This document shows, piece after piece, positions 8,570-16,441 of a stretch of 64,000 bases of DNA (its first letter is position 1; every line of letters starts with the position of its first letter). The notes beneath the pieces are model-generated. The model ran no database searches. It saw only the letters and a program-made list of their open reading frames with translations, and was not told the DNA's origin. Origin of the DNA: Bradyrhizobium sp. OK095 (GTDB lineage: Bacteria; Pseudomonadota; Alphaproteobacteria; Rhizobiales; Xanthobacteraceae); NCBI RefSeq assembly GCF_900109945.1, contig NZ_FOBX01000009.1:62001-126000 (forward strand), written 5' to 3'. The position numbers and the translations under genes were made by a program.

Positions 8570-9454
8570 ATGGAAGATCGTTCGGCAAAATATCGCGCAT
8601 TCTATGCGCAGTTGATCTGCGCCGCGGCGAGGGCCGCGGATCCCCGTATCGAGGAGGCTTTTCGGACCGTCAGGCGCGAGCCTTTCGTCGGGCCCGGGCC
8701 GTGGTCGATCTCCCTCGGTGGCCATCCCTATGTCGTGACGCCCGATGATGACCCCGCGTTCCTCTATCAGAACGCGCTGCTGGCGCTCGACAGCGCGCGC
8801 GGCCTCAATATCGGGATGCCTGGCGCGCACGCCTATTGGCTCAGCGGCTGCGCTGTGAAGGAAGGCGAGACCGCGATCCAGATCGGCGCGGGCAGTGGTT
8901 ACTACACCGCGATCCTCGCGCATCTCGTCGGCCCCGGCGGCCGTGTCCATGCCTATGAGATCGACGAACGTCTGGCAGGGCTCGCGCGCGAGAATCTGAA
9001 GGACATCGCCCATGTCGAGGTGCGCGAACGTTCGGGCATCGCGTCCGATCTGCCGGCTGCTGACGTGATCTATGTCTGCGCGGGCGCGGCGCAGCCGGCC
9101 ACGGAATGGCTCGATGCCTTGCGGCCCGGCGGACGGCTGGTGTTTCCGCTGGCGCCTGAAGGCATGCTCGGCGGCATGTTGATGATCGCGCGCCCTGACG
9201 AGGGTGCGGTCTGGCCGGCCAAATTCCTGGGGCGTGCGCAATTCATCGGCTGTGCGGGATTGCAGGATGCGGATGCCGCCCGGCGGCTGGCCGAGGCGTT
9301 CGCAGGAGGATGGGATGGCGTGCAGTCGTTGCGGAGAGAGGGCGCTCCCGACGAGACGTGCTGGTTCGCCGGTGAGGGCTGGTGGTTGTCGACGGCACCG
9401 GCGCCTGTCGTGACGGATTCAATCAAGCCTCACGCCGACATCACGCAGGCCTAG
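8570..9454 (+). CDS. Divergent protein-L-isoaspartate O-methyltransferase family protein
   Basis: The start ATG at 8570 follows a GGAGG. The 294-residue product has a PCMT-like core: GETAIQIGAGSGYYTAIL (motif I around 99-116), YEIDERLAGLARENL after it, and ADVIYVCAGA as the post-motif strand. In genuine Pcm the segment before motif I contains a conserved T-x-S-Q-P substrate site; here the corresponding region reads NIGMPGAHAYWL, so isoaspartyl repair activity is doubtful. The C-terminus is about 70 residues longer than standard Pcm and ends with a Trp-rich stretch. It follows the acetyltransferase on the same strand by 83 bp. It may methylate another substrate; I regard it as a Pcm-fold methyltransferase of unknown specificity. 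Confidence 0.75.
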   Translation: MEDRSAKYRAFYAQLICAAARAADPRIEEAFRTVRREPFVGPGPWSISLGGHPYVVTPDDDPAFLYQNALLALDSARGLNIGMPGAHAYWLSGCAVKEGETAIQIGAGSGYYTAILAHLVGPGGRVHAYEIDERLAGLARENLKDIAHVEVRERSGIASDLPAADVIYVCAGAAQPATEWLDALRPGGRLVFPLAPEGMLGGMLMIARPDEGAVWPAKFLGRAQFIGCAGLQDADAARRLAEAFAGGWDGVQSLRREGAPDETCWFAGEGWWLSTAPAPVVTDSIKPHADITQA

Positions 9455-9485
9455 CGGGTGACCATTGCGTCACAACGTTAAGTCA

Positions 9486-9513
9486 GGCGGCATTCCCGAA
9501 TGAGAATGCCGCC
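9486..9513 (+). terminator. Terminator-like hairpin between convergent genes
   Basis: GGCGGCATTC at 9486-9495 pairs with GAATGCCGCC at 9504-9513 (10 bp stem, 8 nt loop). It lies between the convergent pcm-like and wrbA genes. No T-run follows on either strand, so its termination activity is uncertain. Confidence 0.5.
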
Positions 9514-9558
9514 CGCGTCGCATCGGCGATGCTGTCGGTCGTAAAGCTTAATTGCGAG

Positions 9559-9584
9559 GCTCAGCCATGAAGCTCAGCCATGAA
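9559..9584. repeat. 13-bp tandem duplication across the wrbA stop codon
   Basis: GCTCAGCCATGAA occurs twice back to back at 9559-9571 and 9572-9584. The inner copy contains the last codons and stop of wrbA on the minus strand, and the outer copy lies just beyond it. It looks like a replication-slippage duplication without effect on the protein. Confidence 0.85.
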
Positions 9585-10173
9585 GTTTCTTGGCGGTCTC
9601 CGCGATCTGGCGTCCCTGATAGCGCGCGCCGGCGAGCTCGTTGGCGCTGGGCTGACGGCTGCCGTCGCCGCCGGTGATCGTGGTGGCGCCGTAGGGCGAG
9701 CCGCCGGTGACTTCATCGAGCTTCATCTGGCCGGCGAAGCCGTAGTTCAGGCCGACCACGGTCATACCGAAATGCAGGAGGTTGGTGATGATCGAGAACA
9801 GCGTCGTCTCCTGGCCGCCATGCTGGGTCGCGGTCGCGGTGAAGGCGCCGCCGACCTTGCCGTGCAATGCGCCCTTGGCCCAGAGCCCGCCGGCCTGGTC
9901 CAAAAAGTTCGCCATCTGCGAGGCCATGCGGCCGAAGCGGGTGCCGGTGCCGACAATGATTGCGTCGTAATTGGCGAGGTCCGCGATCTCGGCGACAGGC
10001 GCGGCCTGATCGACCTTGTAATAGGAGGCCTTCGCGACTTCAGCTGGCACCAGCTCCGGCACGCGCTTGATGTCGACGGTGACGCCGGCTTCGCGCGCGC
10101 CTTCGGCAACCGCATTGGCCATCGCTTCGATGTGGCCATAGGCGGAATAATACAGGACGAGAACTTTGGTCAT
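9574..10173 (-). CDS. wrbA: NAD(P)H:quinone oxidoreductase, type IV (WrbA)
   Basis: The 199-residue product has the flavodoxin-like WrbA pattern: KVLVLYYSAYGHIEAMA at residues 3-19 for FMN phosphate binding, IIVGTGTRFGRMASQMANF for the isoalloxazine, and FTATATQHGGQETTL before the last strand, all typical of WrbA. These tetrameric flavoenzymes reduce quinones by two electrons with NAD(P)H, avoiding semiquinone radicals. The gene is the third of a minus-strand run SDR-pirin-WrbA, 48 bp after pirin, likely one transcript under the divergent LysR regulator. The length is normal for the family (about 200). Confidence 0.95.
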   Translation of the reverse strand: MTKVLVLYYSAYGHIEAMANAVAEGAREAGVTVDIKRVPELVPAEVAKASYYKVDQAAPVAEIADLANYDAIIVGTGTRFGRMASQMANFLDQAGGLWAKGALHGKVGGAFTATATQHGGQETTLFSIITNLLHFGMTVVGLNYGFAGQMKLDEVTGGSPYGATTITGGDGSRQPSANELAGARYQGRQIAETAKKLHG

Positions 10174-10221
10174 GGTGGTCTCCGTTGAATGATGAATTGA
10201 GTTGTTCTGTGTGCGCGGCGC

Positions 10222-10920
10222 TTACGCCGCGTCGACGAGCACGAGCTCGGTGTCTTCCAGCGCCGTGATCTTCAGCCGTTCCTCGTCGCGGATCGCGACG
10301 CCGTCGCGGGCATTGACGCGGACGCCGTTGATCTCGACTGAACCTGCCGCGGGCACGAGATAGAGGTTCCGTGACCTCTCGGGCTCGTACTCCGCGCTCT
10401 CGCCGGCCTTCAGCGTTGTGGCGAGCACCCGCGCATCGGCGCGGATCGGCAGTGCGTCCGTGTCACCCTCGATTCCGCTCGCGATGGTGACGAGCTTGCC
10501 GGAGCGGTCCGACTTCGGGAACGGCTTTGAGCCCCAGGTCGGCTGGCCGCCGCGTTGCGTCGGTTCGATCCAGATCTGGAAGATCCGGGTCTTGCTCGGC
10601 TCCAGATTGTACTCGGAGTGGCGGATGCCGCTGCCGGCGCTCATCACCTGCACGTCGCCCGCTTCAGTCCGTCCCTCGTTGCCGAGGCTGTCCTGATGGG
10701 TGATCGCGCCCTCGCGCACATAGGTGATGATCTCCATGTTGGCGTGGGGATGAGCCGGAAAGCCGGTGTTCGGCGCGATCTCGTCGTCGTTCCACACCCG
10801 CAAGGCGCCATGACCCATGTTGTTCGGGTCATAGTGACCGCCGAAGGAGAAATGATGCTTGGCCTTGAGCCACCCGTGATCGGCGCCGCCGAGTTTGTCG
10901 AAAGGTCTGAGTTCGATCAT
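10222..10920 (-). CDS. Pirin family protein (quercetinase-like bicupin)
   Basis: This 232-residue bicupin starts with a conserved Pirin N-terminal domain. The metal ligands are visible: H57 and H59 in FPAHPHANME, then H101 and E103 in GSGIRHSEYN, the same set (two His, then His/Glu) seen in YhaK/YhhW and human pirin. Bacterial members of this size include quercetin 2,3-dioxygenases and redox-sensing forms. It lies between the SDR and wrbA genes on the minus strand with short gaps, so it is probably co-expressed as part of a quinone or electrophile response. Its physiological substrate is not known from the sequence. Confidence 0.9.
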   Translation of the reverse strand: MIELRPFDKLGGADHGWLKAKHHFSFGGHYDPNNMGHGALRVWNDDEIAPNTGFPAHPHANMEIITYVREGAITHQDSLGNEGRTEAGDVQVMSAGSGIRHSEYNLEPSKTRIFQIWIEPTQRGGQPTWGSKPFPKSDRSGKLVTIASGIEGDTDALPIRADARVLATTLKAGESAEYEPERSRNLYLVPAAGSVEINGVRVNARDGVAIRDEERLKITALEDTELVLVDAA

Positions 10921-10956
10921 TTGCGTAATCCTTGTGTTGGAGGGGAGGCGCTTTGA

Positions 10957-11709
10957 TCAGGCGCCAAACCCGCCGTCGACGTTGAGCACGGTGCCGGTGA
11001 CGAAGGAGGCTTCCGGGCTTGCGAGGAAGACGATTCCGGCGGCGACTTCCTCGGGGCGTCCGAAGCGTTGCAGCGCGTGCTGCTTGCGCTGGGCTTCCGC
11101 GAAGTCGCGGTCGTCGTCCGGGTTCATGTCGGTGTTGATCGAGCCGGGCTGCACCACGTTGACAGTGATGCCGCGCGGGCCGAGATCGCGTGCCGCGCCC
11201 TTGGTGTAGCCGACCACCGCCGCCTTGGTGGCGACGTAGTCGGCAAGACCCGGGAACGAGGCGCGGTCGGCCAGCATCGAGCCGACGGTGACGATGCGTC
11301 CGCCCTCACCCATCAATTGCGAGGCGGCGCGGATCGCCGCGATCACGCCATGTACGTTGACGGAGTCCTGACGTTCCAGCGCGCTGGTATCGGCATTGGC
11401 ATCGTCGGTCGCGCCGCCCGCGGCGACACCGGCATTGTTGACGAGGATGTCGAGATGGCCGAACTCCTTCGCCACATCGTTGACGAGCTTGGTGACGTCC
11501 TTGGCCGAGGCCTGATCTGCCTTGAAGGCACGGGCCTTGACGCCGCGGGCCTTCAACTCAGCGACGACCGCTTCGGCCTTGTCAGGCGAGGCGACGTAGC
11601 TGATGGCGACATCTGCGCCTTCATCAGCGAGAGCGCGGGCCGAGGCCGCGCCGATGCCGCGCGAGCCGCCGGTGACGAGGGCAACCTTGCCTGAGAGCTT
11701 CTTGGTCAT
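10957..11709 (-). CDS. SDR family oxidoreductase (3-oxoacyl-ACP reductase-like)
   Basis: This 250-residue classical short-chain dehydrogenase has TGGSRGIG at 13-20 for the dinucleotide, NNAG at 91-94, the catalytic Ser near 144 (TVGSM), Tyr158 and Lys162 in YVATK, and the C-terminal GTVLNVDGGFGA that closes most FabG-like enzymes. It is the first gene of the minus-strand SDR-pirin-wrbA run and is divergent from the LysR gene (117 bp intergenic). It reduces a carbonyl with NAD(P)H; the partners suggest a quinone or reactive aldehyde rather than fatty acid synthesis (inference). Confidence 0.92.
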   Translation of the reverse strand: MTKKLSGKVALVTGGSRGIGAASARALADEGADVAISYVASPDKAEAVVAELKARGVKARAFKADQASAKDVTKLVNDVAKEFGHLDILVNNAGVAAGGATDDANADTSALERQDSVNVHGVIAAIRAASQLMGEGGRIVTVGSMLADRASFPGLADYVATKAAVVGYTKGAARDLGPRGITVNVVQPGSINTDMNPDDDRDFAEAQRKQHALQRFGRPEEVAAGIVFLASPEASFVTGTVLNVDGGFGA

Positions 11710-11783
11710 TGGATTTCTCCAGTCCTGAATGTCTGATGACCCTTGGATAAGCCTCCGCTTGTGGTATAGAAATAGAAACCATT

Positions 11784-11798
11784 GAAACGTATTGTTTC
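11784..11798. promoter_or_regulatory. Candidate LysR operator, inverted repeat GAAAC-N5-GTTTC
   Basis: In the 117 bp between the divergent SDR and LysR genes, GAAAC (11784-11788) is followed after GTATT by GTTTC (11794-11798). A further GAAAC lies at 11775-11779, nine bases upstream. The region is A/T-rich against a GC-rich background, and LysR regulators usually bind such dyads in their own divergent promoter. Binding is inferred. Confidence 0.5.
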
Positions 11799-11826
11799 CT
11801 GAATAGACCTTTAGAGGCCGGCTGCC

Positions 11827-12762
11827 ATGGCAAAACTCCCCGATTTCGAGGCGCTCGCGATTTTCGCAAAAGTCGTGGAATTACGGTCGTTTGCGGGGGC
11901 AGCGGGCGAGCTCGCAATGTCCAAGGCCACGGTGTCCAAGGCGGTGACCCGGCTGGAGGAGCGGCTCGGCGCTCGCCTGTTCAACCGTACCTCGCGCCGG
12001 CTCGCGCTGACCGATGCCGGGCACAAGCTTGCCGACCGCGCCACGCGCCTTTTGGCCGACGGGGAGGCTGCGGAGAACGAGGCGCTGGCGCAATCGGTGG
12101 CGCCGCGCGGGCTGGTGCGGCTCGCCGTGCCCATGACGTTCGGCATCAAGGCGGTGGCGCCGCTGCTACCGGAGTTTTTCGAGGCCTATCCGGAAGTCTC
12201 GGTCGATCTGCATTTGAGCGATGCGACCGTCGATCTGATCGGCGAGGGTTTTGACATGGCGGTGCGGATCGCGCGCCTGCCGGATTCCTCGCTGATCGCG
12301 CGGCGGCTCTTCACCATGCCACGCTTCACGGTGGCTGCGCCGTCCTACCTCAAGCAACATGGACGGCCGACGCATCCGATGCATCTGGCCGAGCACAAAT
12401 GCTTCAGCTACGCCTATCTCTCGACGCCCAATGTCTGGCACTACACCAACGCCGCCGGCGAGCAGGCCAGCGTGCGCCCGGGCGGACAGCTTCGCGTCAA
12501 CAATGGCGAAGCGGTGATGCCGGCGCTGATCGCCGGCCTCGGCATCGCCGAGCTTCCTGAGTTCATCGTCGGCGAAGCGATTGCATCGGGCGAGGTCGAA
12601 GTGATCCTGAAAGACTGGAAGCAGGCCGAAGGCGCCGTGCACCTCGTGACCCCGCCCGGCGGCCCGCGTCCCGCCCGCGTCGAAGCCCTCGGCGATTTCC
12701 TCGCGGCCAAGCTGCCGGGCACCTGCAAGCGGCGGTCTCGCGGAAAGGTGAAGGGGTCTTAG
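11827..12762 (+). CDS. LysR family transcriptional regulator
   Basis: The 311-residue protein has an N-terminal winged helix: FEALAIFAKVVELRSFAGAA, then MSKATVSKAVTRLEERLGARLF (about 36-57, helix 3) and the usual NRTSRRLALTDAG linker. The C-terminal part is a periplasmic-binding-like effector domain, with 'DLIGEGFDMAVRI' and 'PALIAGLGIAELPEF' typical of the CrgA/DmlR subgroup. It is divergent from SDR-pirin-wrbA and most likely controls it and itself. Regulators of this subgroup often respond to electrophiles or quinones; the effector is not known here. Its C-terminus is slightly extended with basic residues. Confidence 0.92.
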   Translation: MAKLPDFEALAIFAKVVELRSFAGAAGELAMSKATVSKAVTRLEERLGARLFNRTSRRLALTDAGHKLADRATRLLADGEAAENEALAQSVAPRGLVRLAVPMTFGIKAVAPLLPEFFEAYPEVSVDLHLSDATVDLIGEGFDMAVRIARLPDSSLIARRLFTMPRFTVAAPSYLKQHGRPTHPMHLAEHKCFSYAYLSTPNVWHYTNAAGEQASVRPGGQLRVNNGEAVMPALIAGLGIAELPEFIVGEAIASGEVEVILKDWKQAEGAVHLVTPPGGPRPARVEALGDFLAAKLPGTCKRRSRGKVKGS

Positions 12763-12789
12763 AGCGAGCGGTTCAACGACCGAATCCGA

Positions 12790-13047
12790 CTACGACACCT
12801 TCACGCCGTCGATTGCGACAATGCGCAAGTTCGGCTTCAGCGTCCCCTCCAGCTGCGACTTCAATTCATGCACCCGCGGGTCGGTCGATCGTGCCGCGCA
12901 CACGGCATATTGATGGACGGATTGCGCCAACGCGCGCCGGGCTTCCGGCGTCCGCGTCATCTCGGGCTTCGAAAGCCGCAGGACGATCGCTGCGAGATTC
13001 ACCAGCATCTCGTCCAGGGCGACGTCGATGGTCGCAAGATTCCGCAT
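12790..13047 (-). CDS. Small hypothetical helical protein
   Basis: The reading frame encodes 85 residues from ATG at 13047, preceded by GGGAG six bases upstream; a GTG directly before it would add one residue. The product is mostly helical, with LDEMLVNLAAIVLRLSKP and RRALAQSVHQYAVCAARS, one Cys and no signal peptide. I do not recognise the family. It is convergent with the LysR gene and divergent from the following substrate-binding-protein gene. Clear ribosome binding site and balanced composition make it likely real; function unknown. Confidence 0.6.
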   Translation of the reverse strand: MRNLATIDVALDEMLVNLAAIVLRLSKPEMTRTPEARRALAQSVHQYAVCAARSTDPRVHELKSQLEGTLKPNLRIVAIDGVKVS

Positions 13048-13191
13048 CACTCACTCCCTGGGAGGGAAACAGCGGGTTCACGGATGCGTTCCTGACGGGG
13101 CCGGACATGGTCAATGCTTCGTTAACGCCTTGTTCTTGCTGCGTGGCACGTTAGGCTGGCGAAACAAAAGAAAATCGGGGGCGAGGGGATT

Positions 13192-14181
13192 ATGATGGAT
13201 CGACGCGATCTCTTGCGCGCCGCTGCGGCATTGCCGCTGCTGCGGGCTGCTTTGCCGGACGAGGCCCACGCGCAAACCTATCCGGCGCGCAACATCACCA
13301 TGATCGTCCCGTTCCCGGCTGGCGGACAGGCCGATCTCGCGGCGCGTCCCGTCGCGATGGCGCTGGAGCGGATCCTCGGCAAGCCCGTCATCGTCGACAA
13401 CCGCGCCGGCGGTGGCGGCGGATCGGTCGGCAATGCTGCGGCGGCGCGCGCGGAGCCCGACGGCTACACGCTGCTGATGACGCTATCCTCGCTCGCGGTG
13501 CTCCCCGAGGCTGACCGGCTGTTCGACCGTCCGGTCGCCTATGAAGTCTCGCAGTTCATGCCGATCGCGCGTGTGCTCGCCGATCCCACGCTGCTCGCGG
13601 TGCCGGCCTCGGCCCCCTGGAAGACGGCGCAGGATTTCGTCGAGGACGCGAAGAAGCGGCCCGGCCAGATCACCTACGGCTCGTCCGGGCCTTACGGCAC
13701 GCTGCATGTGGCTATGGAGATGTTTGCCAATAGTGCCGACATCAAGCTGCTGCATGTGCCGTTTCGCGGCGCCGGTCCCGCGCTCACCGGGTTGCTCAGC
13801 GGCACCGTGCAGGCGATCGCGGCGGCACCGGGGACGCTGAAGCCGCAGGTCGACGACGGCAAGTTGCGTGTGCTCGGCAATTGCGGCGCCAAGCGCATCG
13901 CGAGCTTCCCCGACGTGCCGACCTTCCAGGAGCTCGGCTACAAGGATGTCGAGATGTACATCTGGGCCGGGCTGTTTGCTCAGCGCTCTCTTCCCGCGCC
14001 GATCGCCAGCCGTCTGCGCGAGGCGATGGCGCAGGTGATGACAAGCCCTGATGTGCTCAGGGCTTTCGATACCTCGGGCAGTCTCGTCGCCTATCAGGAC
14101 GCGCCGGCGTTCTCCGAATTCGTGGCGACCGACAGCAAGCGGCTGATCGCGGCGGTGAAGAAGATCGGCAAGGTGGAGTAG
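13192..14181 (+). CDS. Bug-family (TctC-like) tripartite tricarboxylate transporter substrate-binding protein
   Basis: This 329-residue secreted protein starts with MMDRRDLLRAAAALPLL, a Tat-like RR leader with cleavage near AHA-Q (about residue 28). The Bug/TctC pattern follows: YPARNITMIVPFPAGGQADL for ligand carboxylate binding, VIVDNRAGGGGGSVGN, and PDGYTLL; PFRGAGPALTGLLSGTVQ is the second conserved block. These periplasmic proteins bind carboxylates for TctAB-type secondary transport or signalling. No tctA/tctB genes are adjacent, as is common for the many orphan Bug proteins of Bradyrhizobium and Bordetella. The ligand is unknown. Confidence 0.9.
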   Translation: MMDRRDLLRAAAALPLLRAALPDEAHAQTYPARNITMIVPFPAGGQADLAARPVAMALERILGKPVIVDNRAGGGGGSVGNAAAARAEPDGYTLLMTLSSLAVLPEADRLFDRPVAYEVSQFMPIARVLADPTLLAVPASAPWKTAQDFVEDAKKRPGQITYGSSGPYGTLHVAMEMFANSADIKLLHVPFRGAGPALTGLLSGTVQAIAAAPGTLKPQVDDGKLRVLGNCGAKRIASFPDVPTFQELGYKDVEMYIWAGLFAQRSLPAPIASRLREAMAQVMTSPDVLRAFDTSGSLVAYQDAPAFSEFVATDSKRLIAAVKKIGKVE

Positions 14182-14278
14182 GTTCCGGCCACCCCTTCAC
14201 ATTCTTTTGTTGGGTGAGAACCTGACCGCGTCTCATTGATTGAAGACAAATCGAGAGACCTCGGGAAGGAATCGAGAG

Positions 14279-14623
14279 ATGCGGACAGAGCGGATTGCGC
14301 TGAGTGTGGCGCTTGCAGTTGGCGGCATGGTCGCGCAGGGCGCGGCCTTTGCGCAGGACAATCGCGGCACGATGGAACAGCAGATGGCCTGCACGCCGGA
14401 TGTGTGGCGGCTGTGCAGCGACCAGATTCCGGACGTGAATCGTATCACGGCTTGTTTGCAACAGAACACGCCGCAGCTGTCGAGCGCGTGTCGCGCCGTG
14501 TTCCAGTCCAACAACCAGATTCCGCCGCAGCAACAGGTTCCGCGCGGACGGCCTGTGCCGCCACCGCGCTACAACGCTGCGCCTCCGCTGGCGCAGCCGC
14601 AGCCTTACGACGACGATGACTAG
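14279..14623 (+). CDS. Small secreted cysteine-containing protein, Pro/Gln-rich tail
   Basis: I chose the ATG at 14279 (114 residues), which begins a clean signal peptide: MRTERIALSVALAVGG, cleavage after AFA near residue 25. An upstream ATG at 14240 would bury it. The mature part has four Cys in a spacing (ACTPDVWRLC ... TACLQQ ... SSACRAVF) that resembles the Cys-rich repeat of eukaryotic Golgi glycoprotein GLG1 (PF00839), also seen in many secreted rhizobial proteins. A Pro-, Gln- and Arg-rich tail ends in DDDD. Function unknown; probably periplasmic with two disulfides. Confidence 0.7.
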   Translation: MRTERIALSVALAVGGMVAQGAAFAQDNRGTMEQQMACTPDVWRLCSDQIPDVNRITACLQQNTPQLSSACRAVFQSNNQIPPQQQVPRGRPVPPPRYNAAPPLAQPQPYDDDD

Positions 14624-14629
14624 CGCTGG

Positions 14630-15097
14630 CTAGGGCTTGTGCTCGCAGACATCGACCCATTCGGCAGCGGTCAGCTCGGCCATCCGGTCGGGCGCAATGC
14701 GCACCGCGCTATGGGTCGAGCCCGCGGCCGGCACCACGATGTCGAACGCTTTCAGTGAGACGTCGCAGTAAATCGGCAGCGGCGACTTCAGCCCGAACGG
14801 GCAGACGCCGCCGACCTCATGGCCGGTGATCTCGGCGACCTCTTCCAGCCCCAGCATCTTCGGCTTGCCGCCGAATTGCGCCTTCACCTTCTTGTTGTCC
14901 ATGCGTGAGGTACCCGCGGCGACGATCAGGATCACGCGCTCGCCGATGCGCAGCGATAGCGTCTTGGCAATCATCCCGGGCTCGACGCCATAGGCCTCTG
15001 CGGCAAGCGTCACGGTCGCGGAGCTGATCGGGGATTCGATGACGGAGATGTCGGGGGCTTTCTCGGCGAAGAAGGCGCGAACGGATTCCAGGCTCAT
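14630..15097 (-). CDS. YbaK/EbsC family aminoacyl-tRNA deacylase
   Basis: At 155 residues it has the normal size for the YbaK/ProX editing superfamily. Characteristic segments are MIAKTLSLRIGERVILIVAAG, with the conserved Lys that activates water, KVKAQFGGKPKMLGLEEVAEITG, and GGVCPFGL near 98-105. These free-standing domains hydrolyse mischarged aminoacyl-tRNAs such as Cys-tRNA(Pro) or Ala-tRNA(Pro) in the cytoplasm. It is on the minus strand directly downstream of the dehalogenase-like gene (27 bp), so the two may be co-transcribed. Which tRNA it edits cannot be told from sequence. Confidence 0.88.
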   Translation of the reverse strand: MSLESVRAFFAEKAPDISVIESPISSATVTLAAEAYGVEPGMIAKTLSLRIGERVILIVAAGTSRMDNKKVKAQFGGKPKMLGLEEVAEITGHEVGGVCPFGLKSPLPIYCDVSLKAFDIVVPAAGSTHSAVRIAPDRMAELTAAEWVDVCEHKP

Positions 15098-15124
15098 TCA
15101 TGTCTCACGGGCGGGTGACGATGC

Positions 15125-15856
15125 TTAAGCGATCTTTGCCAGCTCGGAGAGCGCGTGGACGCGGTGGTCCGGCGCAAAGCCGAGTTCATCCATCTGGGTG
15201 CGGATCGCCCTAAACATGGTCAGCGGTGCCACGAGTTCGTTCTCGACGCAAGCCAGCGCCATCGCCTCCGGTGTCACCCGTTCGATCCAGGCGACGTTCA
15301 ATCCGAACGCCTTCGCGCCCGCGACGTCCCAGGGGTTTGAGGAGACGAACAGCACCTCCTCGGACGCGGTGCCGAGCGTCTCACCGATCAGCTCATAGGC
15401 CTGCGGGCTCGGCTTGAAGATCCCCTTGGCATCGACGCTGATGGTGGCATCGAGCAGACGGTCGAGGCCGGAGTTGCGCACCAGCGCATTCAGCATGTCC
15501 GGGCTGCCATTGGAGAGGATGGCGAGCTTTCGCGGCTTCAAGGCTTCAAGCGCTGCTACCGCATCCGGATAGAGATCGAGATGCAGATACTTCTCGATCA
15601 CGCGCTCGAATGTCTCGTTCTCGCAGGCAAGCCCCAGCACGCGCAGCGTATACGCGAGCGAGTCACGCGTAACCGCGGAAAAATCCTGGTAACGCCGCAT
15701 CATCGAGCGCAACCAGGTGTATTCGAGCTGCTTGATCCGCCAGATTTGCGTGATGATCTCGCCGTAGCCCGGAAACGCATCCTCGGTGATCTCTGAGACC
15801 GACTGGATGTCGTAGAGCGTTCCGTAGGCGTCGAAGACGACGGCTTTGAGACTCAC
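15125..15856 (-). CDS. Haloacid dehalogenase, type II (HAD superfamily)
   Basis: The 243-residue product has the type II 2-haloacid dehalogenase signatures: VVFDAYGTLYD with the nucleophile Asp9, LSNGSPDML (motif II Ser), a Lys in GIFKPSPQAYEL (motif III) and FVSSNPWDVAGAKAFG (motif IV). Members hydrolyse L-2-haloacids to D-2-hydroxyacids through an aspartyl ester, though many have unverified substrates. The length matches the family (about 220-245). It precedes the YbaK-like gene on the same strand. No regulator or haloacid transporter is nearby, so the natural substrate is open. Confidence 0.9.
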   Translation of the reverse strand: MSLKAVVFDAYGTLYDIQSVSEITEDAFPGYGEIITQIWRIKQLEYTWLRSMMRRYQDFSAVTRDSLAYTLRVLGLACENETFERVIEKYLHLDLYPDAVAALEALKPRKLAILSNGSPDMLNALVRNSGLDRLLDATISVDAKGIFKPSPQAYELIGETLGTASEEVLFVSSNPWDVAGAKAFGLNVAWIERVTPEAMALACVENELVAPLTMFRAIRTQMDELGFAPDHRVHALSELAKIA

Positions 15857-16021
15857 TTGACCGGTCCTCTGTGAGCGTTGCGGGCGCTAAGGACTATACA
15901 AGGTGCGGCGATATCGATCCAGGATGAAAGCTGCCGCTAATCCTTCGAGTCTGAGTGTGTTCTTGAGCACCGCAGCGGGTCTTCTGCGATCAACGATGGA
16001 CGGTCGCCGCAATTTCTCGAA

Positions 16022-16201
16022 TCATCCGATGAGCCATCGCCCTTTGTGGATATCGAACTTCACCAAGCCCTCGTCGCGCATCTTCAACAGGAGGGACTGG
16101 CAAGCTTCTTCGTTCACGACGTTGGCGCGTTTCATGACTTCATAGACTTTGAGTGGCTTTTCGCGGAGCGCGACCAGGATATTTTCGCGATCATTCAGCA
16201 T
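16022..16201 (-). CDS. Small hypothetical protein with winged-helix-like sequence
   Basis: A 59-codon frame runs from ATG at 16201 to TGA at 16022, preceded by AAGGAT eight bases upstream of the ATG. The product begins MLNDRENILVALREKPL and continues with VYEVMKRANVVNEEA, a Leu/Lys helix, then DEGLVKFDIHKGRWLIG. The order helix, turn, helix, basic wing resembles a minimal winged-helix DNA-binding fold. Base composition is lower in GC than the flanking genes. It points the same way as the next small gene (33 bp away) and may share its transcript. I know of no characterised homologue. Confidence 0.6.
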   Translation of the reverse strand: MLNDRENILVALREKPLKVYEVMKRANVVNEEACQSLLLKMRDEGLVKFDIHKGRWLIG

Positions 16202-16234
16202 GACTAGGATCCTTCTGTCGGCAAGCGCGCTCGA

Positions 16235-16441
16235 TCACTGAGAATACGACAGCTGATCTTCCGTAACGACTCGCTCGATATTCTTCGATTTGCACTTGAT
16301 GCGGTATCTAATGCGTCCATCTGCCTCGATGGGCATATGTTGAACGATGGTGTAAATCATCGGTGGCTCAGTTGCAGCACGTCCTTGTGGTCCTTGCGGC
16401 TGATGGCGAACGTCTTCATTCAGCTTGTAGGTGCATGACAT
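16235..16441 (-). CDS. Small hypothetical protein
   Basis: This 68-residue frame starts at ATG 16441 with GGAGG seven bases upstream. The product opens MSCTYKLNEDVR and ends with RIRYRIKCKSKNIERVVTED, a pattern I associate with a family of small uncharacterised rhizobial proteins whose C-terminus is a short beta domain. The middle (HQPQGPQGRAATEPP) is a flexible linker. Lower GC than neighbouring genes. Function unknown; the strong ribosome binding site and conserved-looking tail make the gene credible. Confidence 0.65.
   Translation of the reverse strand: MSCTYKLNEDVRHQPQGPQGRAATEPPMIYTIVQHMPIEADGRIRYRIKCKSKNIERVVTEDQLSYSQ

Noticed and set aside
15903..16145. 80-codon plus-strand frame in the low-GC patch
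   Set aside because: It has no ribosome binding site and overlaps the opposite-strand 59-codon gene, which has one and a protein-like pattern.
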